Source: Mesostigma viride (Eukaryota; Streptophyta; Mesostigmatophyceae; Mesostigmatales; Mesostigmataceae). From it: a DNA stretch of 64,000 nucleotides. The stretch is from NCBI GenBank assembly GCA_009746045.1, contig RPFO01000076.1, forward strand, positions 1,426,114 to 1,490,113, in the 5' to 3' direction. Position numbers and translations under genes: made by a program. Shown here piece by piece: positions 8,576-19,959 of the stretch; positions within the stretch are counted from its first letter, which is position 1; the number at the start of each line of letters is the position of its first letter. The notes beneath the pieces are model-generated. The model searched no databases. It was not told the DNA's origin and saw nothing but the letters and a program-made list of their open reading frames with translations.

Positions 8576-11500
8576 ATGCCTCGACCTAACCGTCGGGTGA
8601 AAGCCATGGTGGTGCCGGTATTTCGGGCTACAACCTCATCTGTCAACTGTCAGATTCGTAAAACCCAACGTTTGCTAGATTACCTACGCCTCGGCGTTGT
8701 GCAATCAGCCCCAACCCCGAATACCCCGAGCAAGCGGCAGGCTCGCATCCTACGCTTGCAGGACAAAATAAATGCGATGAAAAGCACTATTTCCTCCGCT
8801 TCCCCTCCCCACCCCGTTCCACCCCCACCTCCACCCCCCGCCGCATCCACCCCCATCATCCATCGCCGTTCTCCCCTGGTGGGCCAGCAGGCATCCTTGG
8901 CCCTTGCCACCTTCAATGCACGCACATTACTAGCAGACGACGGCCATAGCTATCGGGTAGAAGAGCTCGTTGCCTTCTCTATAGCCCATCGTGTATCTAT
9001 TATAGGCGTTCAGGAACATCGCCGCAAGGTGCCACTTGGCATGGTGAGCACTGATCGCCTGGCGGGTGGCTGGTGGTTTTACTTCGCTGGCAGCGGTACG
9101 CCAGGCCAAGGTGGTGTTGGTCTTTTGTGTTCGCCGCTGGCAGTTGCTAGCCTCAGCACGCTAAAGTTTCTAACGGCCAAGCCTTATGGTAGCACATTTC
9201 ACCTCCGTCGAGGGGCGGTCTAAGCACCACCTCAAGGTGGGGGTGGGCTACGCACCCCATAGTGGTCTACCTGAGTCGGAACCCCAGGAGTTCTTCGAGT
9301 CCTTGCAGAGCCTTGAGGGGGTCACTCCGGCCCGCCACTTCAGTTTGGTTATGCTGCTCGACGCCAATGCCACGCTCCCCGTGGGCACTGCTGGCAGTCG
9401 CTTTGCGCCTGCTGACACTGCTGCTAACGACAACACTCCCCTGTTTTCTGCCTTTTTGCGGGATAGCGGGATGGTTGCTGTCAACTGCCACTTCCAACGT
9501 CCCTCACAGGACTTGGTCACTTTTCGTGGCCCTAACGGCCGTCAGGCCTGTTTGGACTACGTGGTGGTACGGCAGCCCAGGTGCACCTCGGTTCTGGACA
9601 CCCGAGTGTTTGACACGCCCACGGTGTGCTCTGACCACCGGTTGGTGCGCGCGACCATTCGGCTCCGGTTCCACGTCCCCGAGCGCCGCGCCCCAGTGGT
9701 CCGCCCTGACTGGTCTGCTCTACGCCCGGTCCGGGGAGATCCTGAGGACTGGACGGACGCCGAGCACGAGCGGAACCGCTGCCGACGGGAGTACCTGTCG
9801 GCCCTGGGCGCCCGGGCGGACGTCGACGAGCTGGACAAGGGTGCCCCCAACGCCGCCATTTTTGCGGGCTTTGCGACCCGTGCCCCGTTGCTGGCGGCCC
9901 GGCACCTGCCGGCCATGCCCCGCCGCCGCCCTGGCCCGCTCTACCGCCAGGACCCCAAGGTCTTGGCCGCCCGGCACCGCCTCAAGCGTAACCGGGACCC
10001 GCTGCAGAAACCAGTGCTCAAGGCCGCCCTCGTGGAGGCCTACGAGCACGCTCAGGACGCGGAGGCGGCCCAGTGCATCGCGGATGCCAAGGCCTGCCAG
10101 GCTCGCAACCAGGGCAAGGACATGTGGTACCACCTCGACCGGCTCGGCGGCTGGCGGCAGCGCACCCCCGTGGAGCACACGGGGGACGGCACGGCGCCGG
10201 TCAGCCTTGACCGCTGGTTGGCCCACAATGTTTCCTTGACCGGTGGGGCTCGCGCCCCCCCCCGCCGCTTCACCCCGAGACGGCCGCCCGCCTCGGGGTT
10301 GCCGGACCCCCGCCGCCGCCAGCGCCCCCCTCCTCGGCCGCGGACTACCAAGTCCCCGCCTTGCAGGAGGGCTGCCTTGCCACTGACGACGTCGTCCCCC
10401 CTTCACTTTGAAGGAATTGGACGGCGCCCTTGCTCGCCTGCGGTACGATGCGGCGGTCGGTGCCGACCACCTTTCTGCTGAGCTGCTGAAGACCCCTGAT
10501 CCGGCGGTTAGGGATCTTCTGCTGGCGTTCTGCAACCGTGTCCTGCTTTCTGACGAGCCTCCGCCTGCTGAGTGGCAGACGGCCATCCGCGTCATGCTGT
10601 ACAAGAAGGGCTCTGCTGCTGACCCCGGTAACTACCGGGGTGTCTGCCTCCAGAGCGCCGCGCTGAAGGTCTTCATGCGCATGATGCTGCACAGGCTCCG
10701 CGCCGCGCTGGACCCACACCTGGGTGAGTCTCAGATGGGTTTCCGTCGTGGTCGTAACACTGTCATGGCTGTGTTTGTCGCGCGCCGGTTGATGGAGGAG
10801 GTGCGTCGCCTTCCCCCTGACAGTTTGCCACTGGTCTTCATTTTTGTTGACTATATCAAGGCCTTTGACACGGTCCTCTGGGAGGCTCTTTGGGCCATCC
10901 TAGCTCTGGATCGAGTGCCACCTGCGTTTATTGCTGCCATTCGCCGACTGTATGAGGGCTCACAGGCAGTAGTGCGGACTGCGGAAGGCACCACCTCACC
11001 ATTCCCCCTTCACCACGGGGTGTGGCAAGGTTGTGTCCTGTCCCCATACCTGTTCATTATTGTCGTGGATCACGTCATGCGTCGAGCACGTGCGCGCTTT
11101 ACTGCTCTTAAGGGGTTCGAGCCAGGCTTGGACATCCTTAACGAGAAAGAGCACGGCGGGGTTGAACCTGGCTACCGCCTGGCCGACCTGATTTATGCGG
11201 ATGACACCACCCTCATCGCGCGCCCCGAGCACATTCAGACCTGGCTGGACTGTCTGGGCCTGGAGGCGAGGGCGGTGGGGTTGGAGATTAGTGTCAAAAC
11301 TGAGGCGATGGTGATTGGGGCCTCCAGTACACCGCCGCTGCCGCGCCTGCTCGACGGGACGACGGTCCCGTTCCGCGATCGCTTCAAACTGTTAGGGAGC
11401 TGGCTCCCTGACACCGCCGACGATGTGGACACCCGCATTGGCCTGGCCTGGGCTAGGCTCCGTTCACTCAACACCTACTGGCGCTCCAAGGGCCTGGGCG

Positions 11501-12057
11501 AGCACCGCAAGCGCATGCTCTTCAAGGTCCTCGTCCTCACGGTGCTCACGCATGGCGCCGAGGCGTGGACACTCACCCCCACGCTGGCATCTAGGCTAGA
11601 CGGCACAGTTTACAGGATGCTCCGACAGGTCCTGAACGTAGGGTTTTCCAAGCGCCCGTCATCAGAGTCTTTGTATCAGGGCATGCCTCGTATTTCGGAC
11701 GAGATTAGACAGCGTAGGATAGCATTTGTAGGACACCTTGCTCGCACCAGCCAGGTCGACACCGCCCTTGGTCTGGCAGGCCCCCAGCGGCTTGGCCAGC
11801 CAGGGCGGCACATTCTGACCTGGCCTGGCCCCAAGGGCATTCCCAAAAGGGTAGGGAAACATGCCACGAACTACGTCCAGATGTTGCTGGATGACCTACT
11901 GGTCCCAGCCCAGTTTGAATACCGCATCCACTCTCTCTCCCTTCTTTGGACTGCCATGCAGAACAAGACGCGGTGGAAGAAGATTGTCAAGGCTCACACG
12001 CCCGACCCTGTGGGCAAGCCACCTCCCCCCAAGAGGAGGAGGCGTTTTGATGAGTAG
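8576..12057 (+). pseudogene. LINE-1: AP-type endonuclease plus reverse transcriptase
   Basis: The protein lies in three successive frames (8576-9223, 9186-about 10400, 10408-12057), so at least two frameshifts are present. The first two parts form an exonuclease/endonuclease/phosphatase fold: LATFNARTL, the catalytic Glu in IIGVQEHR, LLDANAT, LDYVVV and the terminal CSDHRLV. The third part is a non-LTR RT: LYKKGS, NYRGVCL, GFRRGR, FVDYIKAFDTV (about 10840), the WQGCVLSPYLF box and YADDTTLI (about 11195). The C-terminal region has the usual transposon-style thumb and connector and ends at TAG 12055. AP endonuclease plus RT places it in the Jockey/CR1/RTE/L1-like part of the LINE tree; I cannot assign a clade. 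No 3' tail or target duplication was found. Confidence 0.9.
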
Positions 12058-12241
12058 GGTAGTTAGGATTTTTCTAGACTAGCTAGATTAGCGTTAGGTT
12101 AGTCCGATTACGCGGCTCTCTCCACTCCACCACCCATCAATGAATATGTGCTGCATGATCTCCCAACGGAGGCATGTTATAATTTAATTTTTTAATGAAG
12201 GGCTCATGCTCACGTGACGCAGTCACGTGTCTATTAATTAA
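12058..12241. other. Short AT-rich spacer after LINE-1
   Basis: No gene seen. Probably LINE 3' UTR plus flank. It ends in TATTAATTAAT (about 12231-12241), which recurs at about 13162-13172 on the other side of the tandem repeat. Confidence 0.4.
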
Positions 12242-13161
12242 TTTTCTGATCAGACACTCCGCAAAGGTGAAAACCTTTGCGTTCAGTGCCAGGCCGCGGA
12301 AAACGCGGAAAACGCGATCTGCAAATGAATCCGACCGGAATCGAACTGGGGACCTCTCGCACCAATTTTGCTGACTATAGGACGGACGTCTCCGGTTACC
12401 ATGGCATCGCCAACTTACACCTACAGTCATCCGCAAAAGTTCTCCTGTCCGGGGAGTGATGCAAGCCTTTCGGATTTGGTACTAGATAAATCACTCGAGA
12501 TCTGTGTGTAGGAGTACTACACACGTGTCTGCACGCGAGACTTGTTCAGTCTCGCACCGTGAGACGGGCTGAACACGGCTGAATCCTTCTTTTTAGTAGA
12601 AGGGGGCGTAGCCGATACTATCGAAATCAGCCAAGCGTATATTCTGATCAGACACTCCGCAAAGGTGAAAACCTTTGCGTTCAGTGCCAGGCCGCGGAAA
12701 ACGCGGAAAACGCGATCTGCAAATGAATCCGACCGGAATCGAACTGGGGACCTCTCGCACCAATTTTGCTGACTATAGGACGGACGTCTCCGGTTACCGT
12801 GGCATCGCCAACTTACACCTACAGTCATCCGCAAAAGTTCTCCTGTCCGGGGAGTGATGCAAGCCTTTCGGATTTGGTACTAGATAAATCACTCGAGATC
12901 TGTGTGTAGGAGTACTACACACGTGTCTGCACGCGAGACTTGTTCAGTCTCGCACCGTGAGACGGGCTGAACACGGCTGAATCCTTCTTTTTAGTAGAAG
13001 GGGGCGTAGCCGATACTTTCGAAATCAGCCAAGCGTATATTCTGATCAGACAATCCGCAAAGGTGAAAACCTTTGCGTTCAGTGCCAGGCCGCGGAAAAC
13101 GCGGAAAACGCGATCTGCAAATGAATCCGACCGGAATCGAACTGGGGACCTCTCGCACCAA
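12242..13161 (-). repeat. 398-bp tandem repeat with tRNA-like box B (SINE-like)
   Basis: Units begin at CTGATCAG at 12246, 12644 and 13042: two full 398-bp units and a partial third. Units 1 and 2 differ by only a few bases. Each carries, on the minus strand, AGTTCGATTCC, a close match to the Pol III box B of tRNA genes, preceded by a TGGCGATGCCATGG stretch resembling a box A. No intact cloverleaf folds by eye. An 11-bp direct repeat, TATTAATTAAT, flanks the array, and read on the minus strand the first monomer begins inside the tRNA-like part, as expected for 5' truncation of a retroposed tandem. Most likely a tRNA-derived SINE-type element. Confidence 0.6.
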
Positions 13162-13172
13162 TTTATTAATTA

Positions 13173-15505
13173 ATGACAGATGGTTTGCGTAGGGCAGCCT
13201 GAAGTGTGTCCCAGAGTCATGCGAAGTGCTCCAGGGCTAGTGAGCAAAGAGTTCATGCAGATTGTTGCCTCAACAAAACATAACATGGCCAGTCAGCATG
13301 GCAATCTATGCCTGAAGCATAACACGTGCATGGGAAAGTGGGAATGAGAATCGAAGCAGAGCACTGCGTGTAGCCACAACGGCCTGGTGTCTCGCTCGTA
13401 AGTGCGCATGGGAGACATATGCCTGCTGGCACTGGCCGCTGCTGCAGTCATCGACCCTTGTGGAAGTAAACTGCACACTGTACACTAACATCAGCACGGC
13501 CAGAGCACCCGCTTGTCACCAGCCTGTCAGCATGCTAGTCATAGGGCTCCAGCACCTCCCATGGCAGGTTGTTCCTGCTGGACAACGGATGCCATCAGAT
13601 GCCTCATGAAATATCGCGACAAGATGCCTCTATAGCAGCTGCCTACACTCTGCAACAACATAGCTTGGCGGGGACATGCTTGACACCCAACACCAAGCCC
13701 TCATCGAACATTCAATCCCCTTACAGAAGGGGCAACAGTTGCCCTGGATCGCTCATGGAGGCAAGAACTGCCTCATGAGCAACGGTACAGTTGAGCTTAC
13801 TGACACATGCCTGCGGCCTGCCATTCATGCAGCTGGTCAGTGCCCCGACAAACGTGTTTCTGCACACAAAAAGCTGTGAATGTGCCCCCGTGCTCCTTGT
13901 CTCATTGGTAATGACTAACACCAGCGCCGCGGCACGCCACAGCCGCTGCGATGTAAACCAGTAGGCACAACCGTGGGGGCCATCCTACTGTAATACCGGC
14001 GGTCCCGTGGGGGCCATTTCATGGTCAAGTTGCTGGCGCTGAGCATTACAGCATTCCTTGGAATTGCTGCAAGCATCTGCACAACTTCATGGCTTCCCAT
14101 TTCGCCAGGTTATCACACGAGGGTCGTACAGCTGCTGACAAGTGCGAAGCTTCCACAGAAGCCGGGTAGCAATAGAAAAAGAAGTGGCTCCTAGCGCCAG
14201 CAATATGCCATGGCATCTCTTTTCCCTTCTCAACTGCCCCGGCTGGACGTGACGATCCCTATCACCGCCCGTCACGCTGCTGCCTCACTTCCCGTCCCCA
14301 TGCCCACCTCACTTCTGGCAGACACTAGAGTAGGAATCCAACCACCTGCCGCGGTTGCCTTGCAAACACTTTATGGACCAGCCTTTTCGTTGCAGTCGTG
14401 AGCATTCAAGGACACTGCAACGGATACTACATGGCATAAGGACGCAGGGGGTCCGTGCTTGCTCGGCATCCTGTGGTGTCCTGGTGGATGTTTCTGGGAA
14501 GCAGCTCCGCTCCAATAACGGAAACAGCTCCGCTCCAAAGACCAGCCTTTGATTGCTTCTGCCCAGGGGCTCACTCTGCCAAGGCCTTGGCAGGCGAGGG
14601 CGTGGCACGGATGACGTCAAAGATGGAGGTGCTGATGCGGAAGCCGACCACCTATACGCGTGCATGCAAAATGTCAAATGCCAGCATCAGCGTAAGGTAA
14701 AAGACAGTCAGCATCCCCCCAATTCCCCAATAGACGACCAAAAAAGTCATTATTGCCAAAGTGTCCAATTCAAGCAGCAGCGTGAGCTCTAACAGGGTTC
14801 CTATGGCGCATGCGCACGCGCTATAACGCAGTCACCTCCTACACGACTCCACACTAGATGACACAAATACCATGATTATCAATCATCTGCCCCCATGCTT
14901 GCATGCATGGGCAGTATTCAAGTAACAAACCAACCTTGTCACGCAGAACTACATTTAGTAACCGTGTGCCAAAGCATAAGGGATTTATTTTTGAGCCCTT
15001 TACGACGTGGGATGGCAGGGTTTCCATGAGAAACACTAGTAAGCATTAGCTGCCAACACGGCGCGGTCACACCAATCGTAATTCCAGGCATGCAGGGACG
15101 ACCTGTTCAGTATTATGACAGGAACGTGGTTGATCGGCGCATGCGCTTGCACGGCGTGGCAAGCAAGTTTTCTAGGTCATGGCCACCGGTGGGCATGCCG
15201 TAGGGGAGTAGGGAGATTAGAATGAGAGCGACACCATTACATCTAGCATGCCGCATGCAGGGCATGCCTGTCGGGTAAGCGCTAAGGGATTGAATAATGA
15301 ATTGAGGAAGTGTTGAAGCACATACCCAAGCACACAGGCATGGAGGGAAAAAATAAGAGCCAAGAAGAGACGAATGGTCTTCGCACGGTTTAGTCACAGG
15401 CGTCCATGGAAAGGCTACAGAGCACAGAATCACACGGAAGTAAACATAGATGGGCTGGCAGAGCCGCCAGATAACAGATACCTTCCGGACTTTGTAACAA
15501 GACCC
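13173..15505. other. Intergenic or intronic sequence, no gene supported
   Basis: Many stops in all frames, no domain-bearing ORF, no repeat shared with the rest of the window that I could see. Probably host non-coding DNA. Confidence 0.4.
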
Positions 15506-15923
15506 ATGGCCAGGCATCAGAGAAAAATAGTACAGCGTATAATACGACTCGTATGCGTATTCTACGTAACATGTAGATTTAGCGTACGAAATGTGTGGTT
15601 TTTGTACTCCCTCACCGTACGACCGCGTACAATACGCGCGTACTGGCCTCGGTATGCCCCAGTACCGGCGTGTACGAGACCTTTTTGGCTCGTACAAGAT
15701 ATTTTCGTGCGTTTGGGGGGGCCTGCGATGCTGCGGCTGTAATTTTTTTGCCTACCTCTAGTACCTACGCGTACAATTGCTAGGTTACTGACCGACGTGG
15801 TTGACCGACTGACTGACGTTTTGGCGCTAGGAAAACCACGACGACGGAGGCGAGGGCATTATATGTCAGGCCTGTGCACGCCGGCTGTTGGTGCTAGCAA
15901 TTCGTAGAACATCCTTAGCAGCC

Positions 15924-16214
15924 ATGGGCGACAAAATTGAGGATGCTGGTCATGGGCCCTTTCGCGATGACGGGGACGAGATGTCTTTGCAGCAGGAAAA
16001 TGTTTGGACCTTTAGATCAAAGGATGGGCGCCCGAAAGGGAATCATGCAAGGGCATGCCTGACAATGCGCAAGTCCACGTTCCAGGGGATGGCATGCCAC
16101 GCGAGCGAAGGCTCACATAATGGGTGGCTGCCATACGCACGCTTCAATTGGGCGAGCATGTGCATCATCATCCGCCAAACAGGCGTTTCGTGTCAGGCTG
16201 CTGGGGCAGGCTGA
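15924..16214 (+). CDS. Small hypothetical ORF or first exon
   Basis: ATG at 15924 begins an acidic, coding-looking stretch (MGDKIEDAGHGPFRDDGDEM) that loses coding character after about 60 residues. No domain recognised. It could be a first exon of a host gene or a chance frame inside the inverted-repeat-bounded block. Confidence 0.2.
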   Translation: MGDKIEDAGHGPFRDDGDEMSLQQENVWTFRSKDGRPKGNHARACLTMRKSTFQGMACHASEGSHNGWLPYARFNWASMCIIIRQTGVSCQAAGAG

Positions 16215-16333
16215 GATGCAGGCCATCAAGCCGGGCGGCAGGATTCTGCTCGATTACAGATTGCGACCGCGGTCCGGGCCCTGTTTAGGGACGGTATGAT
16301 GGATGAGGAGTCAGAGATCGAGGACGAGTCCTG

Positions 16334-16456
16334 TATCTTGGCGCAAGCTAGTGAAGATGATGCAGAGCCCTAAAATGGCACTGGACAGTTAGCAGATGAG
16401 GAGCTTTATACACCAGGGATGCTGCATGACACTTGGAGGATTTTGCTGTGCATTTA
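16334..16456 (+). pseudogene. Copia-like pol relic with internal deletion
   Basis: About 120 bases match two separated parts of element C pol: the segment near 5050-5090 (WR(Q/K)LVxMMQSPKM) fused directly to the segment near 5270-5350 (the ELYTPGMLHDTWRILLCI region). The intervening 180 bases are missing. It is a decayed, internally deleted fragment of the same Copia-like group. Confidence 0.7.
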
Positions 16457-17256
16457 CGGTGACGTATTGCGTTGTTGACCATCATGGGCATGTGCAGTTT
16501 TCAGGGGTGTTGGCAGTCATGCTCGACAACTGTTGTAGCAATGGTGGCCTATTCTGCGCGACATGCACCTTGTGTTTTTGGCCATCAAGCCGTGTCCAGT
16601 TGGATTCACATCCATGCTCATGAAGCATGTTAATAATCCATGCTGGCCTAGTCTGTGTGCACCATTCATGTTGTGTTGCTGGCCATGGAGTCATGAGCAC
16701 GTTTTCAAAGGGGATGACAGTCAAGCCCCTTGATCATGTTCATTATAATTATCCCTAATTCTGGAGCAGCATGCACATTGACAGTTTTGTGTTGGAAGGG
16801 CCATCACGCCATGTTCATTTTTCTCTTATAGCAACACTTTTCTTAGGGTAGATGTTAAGTTGTATAGAGCAAGCATGATGGTGTCGGTGGCTCATCCCCA
16901 GTGGATGCCATGCTGAGCTGGTGTGATCATATGTGGAAACGCATGTGTTCTGTTACAGTTAAAGTGATGCATCCTCAGATATTCTTAACCTACAAAAAGC
17001 ACAAAAAACAAGCTATTTAGCCTTTTACCGTACTAATGCGTTTTATACAGCGTACTAGCGTATTATACACAATACGCCACGGGACCGTACTTAACCGTAT
17101 TGCGTACTATTTTACTCTGCCGGGCATTGTGGGCCAGGCCCGCGAGGTACGCTTAACTCACCTGGCACATCGCGTCAGCGGGCAAATCTAGAGAATGGGC
17201 ACGTGCCATGGGTGGGCACCTCTGGCCTAGTTGCCGCCTACGTTAGTTGAGCTCAC

Positions 17257-17723
17257 CTGGTACATGTCGCGGATGCGGGGCATAGGATCAGCCAGCCCCG
17301 CCGCCTCCAGCCACGCATAACAAGCAAACATTTTGCCCGTCATGAACAGCTCCAGTGCCTCCGGGTTGTACACGATGCCGTCCTTGCGGCTGACCTGGTG
17401 GGGCACGCACATGGCCGCGTACCGCGCCAGCTCGCCTGCGCGCCAGTCCAGCACACATGGCAGCCAGGGGCACTCGCTGTCCAGCCGGAGGAACCACAGG
17501 CGCACCTCTGGGATCTCGCACAGCTCCCTGGGGTCTTCAGCGCCACCTGCCGTGTACTCGATTTGGAAAGAGACCGGGTGCTGCAGCAGCTCCAGCCGGC
17601 GGTGGCCACCGTCTGCCAGAAGATACTCCTGAAGCGCCGCGTAGAAGGGGCCCAGGTCCAGCCGTTGGATGTCGGAGGTCATCAGGCGGACCTGGATGGC
17701 GCCGTCTTGTGGGGGCGCAGGCA
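17257..17723 (-). CDS. CRR6: CRR6 (NdhI maturation factor), internal exon
   Basis: About 155 codons, bounded on the minus strand by a pyrimidine-rich acceptor ending TTGCCAG (at 17724) and a donor CAG|GTGAGC (17256). The frame contains blocks I recognise from the CRR6/DUF1817 family: DPRELCEIPEVRLWFLRLDS, WLPCVLDWRAGELARYAAM, VPHQVSRKDGIVYNPEALE. In plants and cyanobacteria this soluble chloroplast stroma protein helps mature the NdhI subunit during assembly of the NDH subcomplex A for cyclic electron flow. The exon covers most of the conserved domain; the transit-peptide exon and the short C-terminal exon are not confidently located. A second donor-like CCAG|GTGAGT lies at about 17160. No frameshift is seen, so it looks functional. 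Confidence 0.8.
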
Positions 17724-17823
17724 CTGGCAATGGAAATAGGGACGGAGGAGGGGAGGAGCGGATGGTTTGAATGACAGGGAGTTGGAACTGAGAAATTTGG
17801 AATATGGGTGGTTCTTTTAAGAA

Positions 17824-18186
17824 CTATACATCGGAGACACTGGCATTCGTCTCATAGAACAAGAGCTGTTGGCTACGCGAGCTCCATGGTCGCGACGTAC
17901 AGTGCACGTCCATTAGCTGGTCGGGAAGCTCTTCGTAGTCAGATGGCTCGAGTTTCGCCCCCGCGAGGACATCGCGCCGATACTCAAGCCGAGTTCCGAT
18001 GAACAGATGGCTGTAAAATCGATTCTGCCCGCCGCCAGGGGGAGAGATTTTCGCCTGCAGGCTGCCGCGGGGTGCCACAATCATCCGGGCCGACCGATGT
18101 CTGCATATATTATTTGCTGCAAATAGCGGTTTGACGTGCCCAGCTAGCACGGCAGAGCTGGCAAGGGTGTGAGCATGGACAGCCAT
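17824..18186 (-). CDS. Hypothetical ORF, possible upstream exon with transit-peptide-like start
   Basis: ATG at 18186 opens a 120-codon frame just upstream of the CRR6 exon on the same strand. Its first 45 residues are rich in Ala, Ser, Arg and Val with no acidic residues (MAVHAHTLASSAVLAGHV), like a chloroplast transit peptide. The rest is hydrophilic and unrecognised. No clean donor joining it in phase with the CRR6 exon was found, so it may be a separate small gene or a chance frame. Confidence 0.3.
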   Translation of the reverse strand: MAVHAHTLASSAVLAGHVKPLFAANNICRHRSARMIVAPRGSLQAKISPPGGGQNRFYSHLFIGTRLEYRRDVLAGAKLEPSDYEELPDQLMDVHCTSRPWSSRSQQLLFYETNASVSDV

Positions 18187-18758
18187 TGTATACACTCGCT
18201 GCAGCGAACGTTCGCAGACAGTGGGGTGAACTAAGTACTCCGCGAATTATCAACCAGGCGGGCAGCAAATTGCCTGTCTTGCCACGCCCTGGATAAACTG
18301 CAATGCCTGCCCTGAAACGATCTAAGAGGTTGTTCTGCAGGGCAACCACCCAGCTTTGCCAAAGAAGGTAAAAACTTTTCGTCTTGCATTCCTAGATATT
18401 GAATGGCATGTGGCGAGTGGCTAAATAGCAATGCCGAAGGCAACCATCCTGCAAAGCAGTTTCTGTTGGCAATACAGGCCGTTGTTGGCAGTACAGACCT
18501 TACGGCGTAAGTTGCGTTTTTTATGGTTGCGTTACCACGTTAAGTTGCGACGCCGAAGTTTGGGCGGCGACCGCAACTTGAGCATCGGTGCCATCGCAAC
18601 TTAACGCGATAATGACTCAATTTGTAGGTGTCAGCCTGGTGTCAGGCCATTCTTGGCCGCGCAGGAGGCCACTTTTTGCTTTCTGAAGTAAGGTAATCCA
18701 CCCGGCTAAGGGCCACACCCTCTTAAGGGCCACCCCTGGACCCCCCCCCCCCCCCAGC

Positions 18759-18831
18759 TGTTACGTCGCGTAACAATCTGCTGTAGTTAGGTAGGACGTA
18801 AATTAGGTCCTTTGCTTGGGTCGTCCCTGTC
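18759..18831 (+). repeat. G1-type LTR, first 73 bases
   Basis: Begins TGTTACGTCGCGTAACA, the same start as the G1 3' LTR at 31609 (minus), and stays similar to it for about 70 bases. The remainder of this LTR resumes at 20366, so the LTR is interrupted by the G2 fragment. TCCC borders both sides of the interruption. Confidence 0.65.
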
Positions 18832-19044
18832 GCGTCTGCGTGCCACAATCTCCGACGCCACCATGGCGGCTGGCCACTCAGCTTAATTTGGTAAAACCCA
18901 AATGAGCTGAGCTGACGTGCCTGCCTTAACTGCATGCCCTGTGGGGTGGGCGAGGACCTGTCCCATGATTCCCCCCCTCGCTGGCGACCGGCCCCATCAC
19001 GAAGACAGCGATCGTACCAAGACAAGGGCAGCGGTGACCGCAGT

Positions 19045-19955
19045 CAAGCTGCGGGAGGTAAACTGCGCAGCGGTGCACACTGGACAAAACCAATCCCCCT
19101 CCGGAATGCTGGTGACCACTGGCTGCAAACACTGCATGTGCCAACCACAGTTACACTAATCACACAATAACATGGACTCCGCCTGATCGACCCGGTGACA
19201 AACCTGACACTGGGCGTCCTTGACTCGGCGAGACGTGTGCGGTTGGAGGTCGTGGACCAAATTGGGCAGCGAGAAGGGACTGAGATTGCTGAGGTTGTCA
19301 GTCGTACGGCTCCCGTCGGCGCCCTCCAAAATTGCCACTCCCGATGGTTTGATAGCCACAATGCGCAAAATGGTGGGCCCCGCCTCCACATCCAAAGTGT
19401 GCTTCAGCTGAGTGCGCATGAAAACATACTGCCCTGGCCTAAACCGCAGCTGGCGAGCCATGTATGTGCCCCCCCGGCGCTGAGCGTAGCGCAGGGAATC
19501 CCTGTGCTGAGCAATGAACAAGTTGTTCATCGCGATGGGCATGACCTTCTTAAAAGTCTCTGCCCTGGCGAGCACCTCAACCAAAAATTGCTGAGCGTTG
19601 TCGAAGGCCATGGGTTCGGGGTGCGCAACCTGTGCCTCCGTAGGCAAAAGAGGATTACGCCCGAACAGAAGGAAATACGGGGAGAAGGTAGCGAGAGACT
19701 CCTGGGGAGACATGCGATAACCCATGGCAATCCATGCCAACTCGCGATCCCACCTGGCCGACTCCGGCACCTGCAGGCTTCACTTGCGCAGCGCCTGCTT
19801 GACGGTCTGCACCAATCTCTCAGCCAAACCATTGGCCTGAGGATGCTCCCGAGAAGTGCGACGGTGATCAATAAGACATCCATCTAGCAACTCCTGGAAC
19901 TCACCCCTGAACTCACCACCCTGGTCCGTGACTACCTCCGCGGGAGCCCCAAACC
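19045..19955 (-). pseudogene. G2 gypsy integrase with C-terminal PHD finger
   Basis: Reading down from 19955: integrase core with [13 protein letters not shown] and the catalytic Glu in ANGLAERLVQTVKQAL, an in-frame TGA near 19781, then the frame from 19770 with the typical gypsy ending (MGYRMSPQESLATFSPYFLL, GRNPLLP) and a basic GPY-like module (FRPGQYVFMR). At 19200-19075 a PHD finger follows: C-QV-C ... LLC-D-x-C ... GWH-MQ-C ... WFC-PV-C. The x is a TAG stop (about 19155), so the finger is interrupted. PHD fingers read histone H3 tails; here it occupies the position where chromoviruses carry a chromodomain. The copy is dead (two stops, no RT on the same strand). Confidence 0.8.
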
Positions 19956-19959
19956 GTGT

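Larger units (their letters stand above)
15510..17130. repeat. Inverted CGTA/GTAC-rich blocks around 15.5-15.77 kb and 17.02-17.13 kb
   Basis: The left block is dense in GTAC and CGTA motifs. The reverse complement of about 15510-15545 resembles about 17090-17130 (shared TACTATTTTnCTCTG and a GGCCwrGGsCC-like end). This may be the terminal inverted repeat of an old DNA transposon about 1.6 kb long, but the match is imperfect and no target duplication was found. Confidence 0.3.

Noticed and set aside
12242-13161. Functional tRNA genes or a CRISPR-like array
   Set aside because: Box B is present, but no complete cloverleaf or acceptor stem folds. The unit is 398 bp without a spacer/repeat pattern, and the DNA is eukaryotic.
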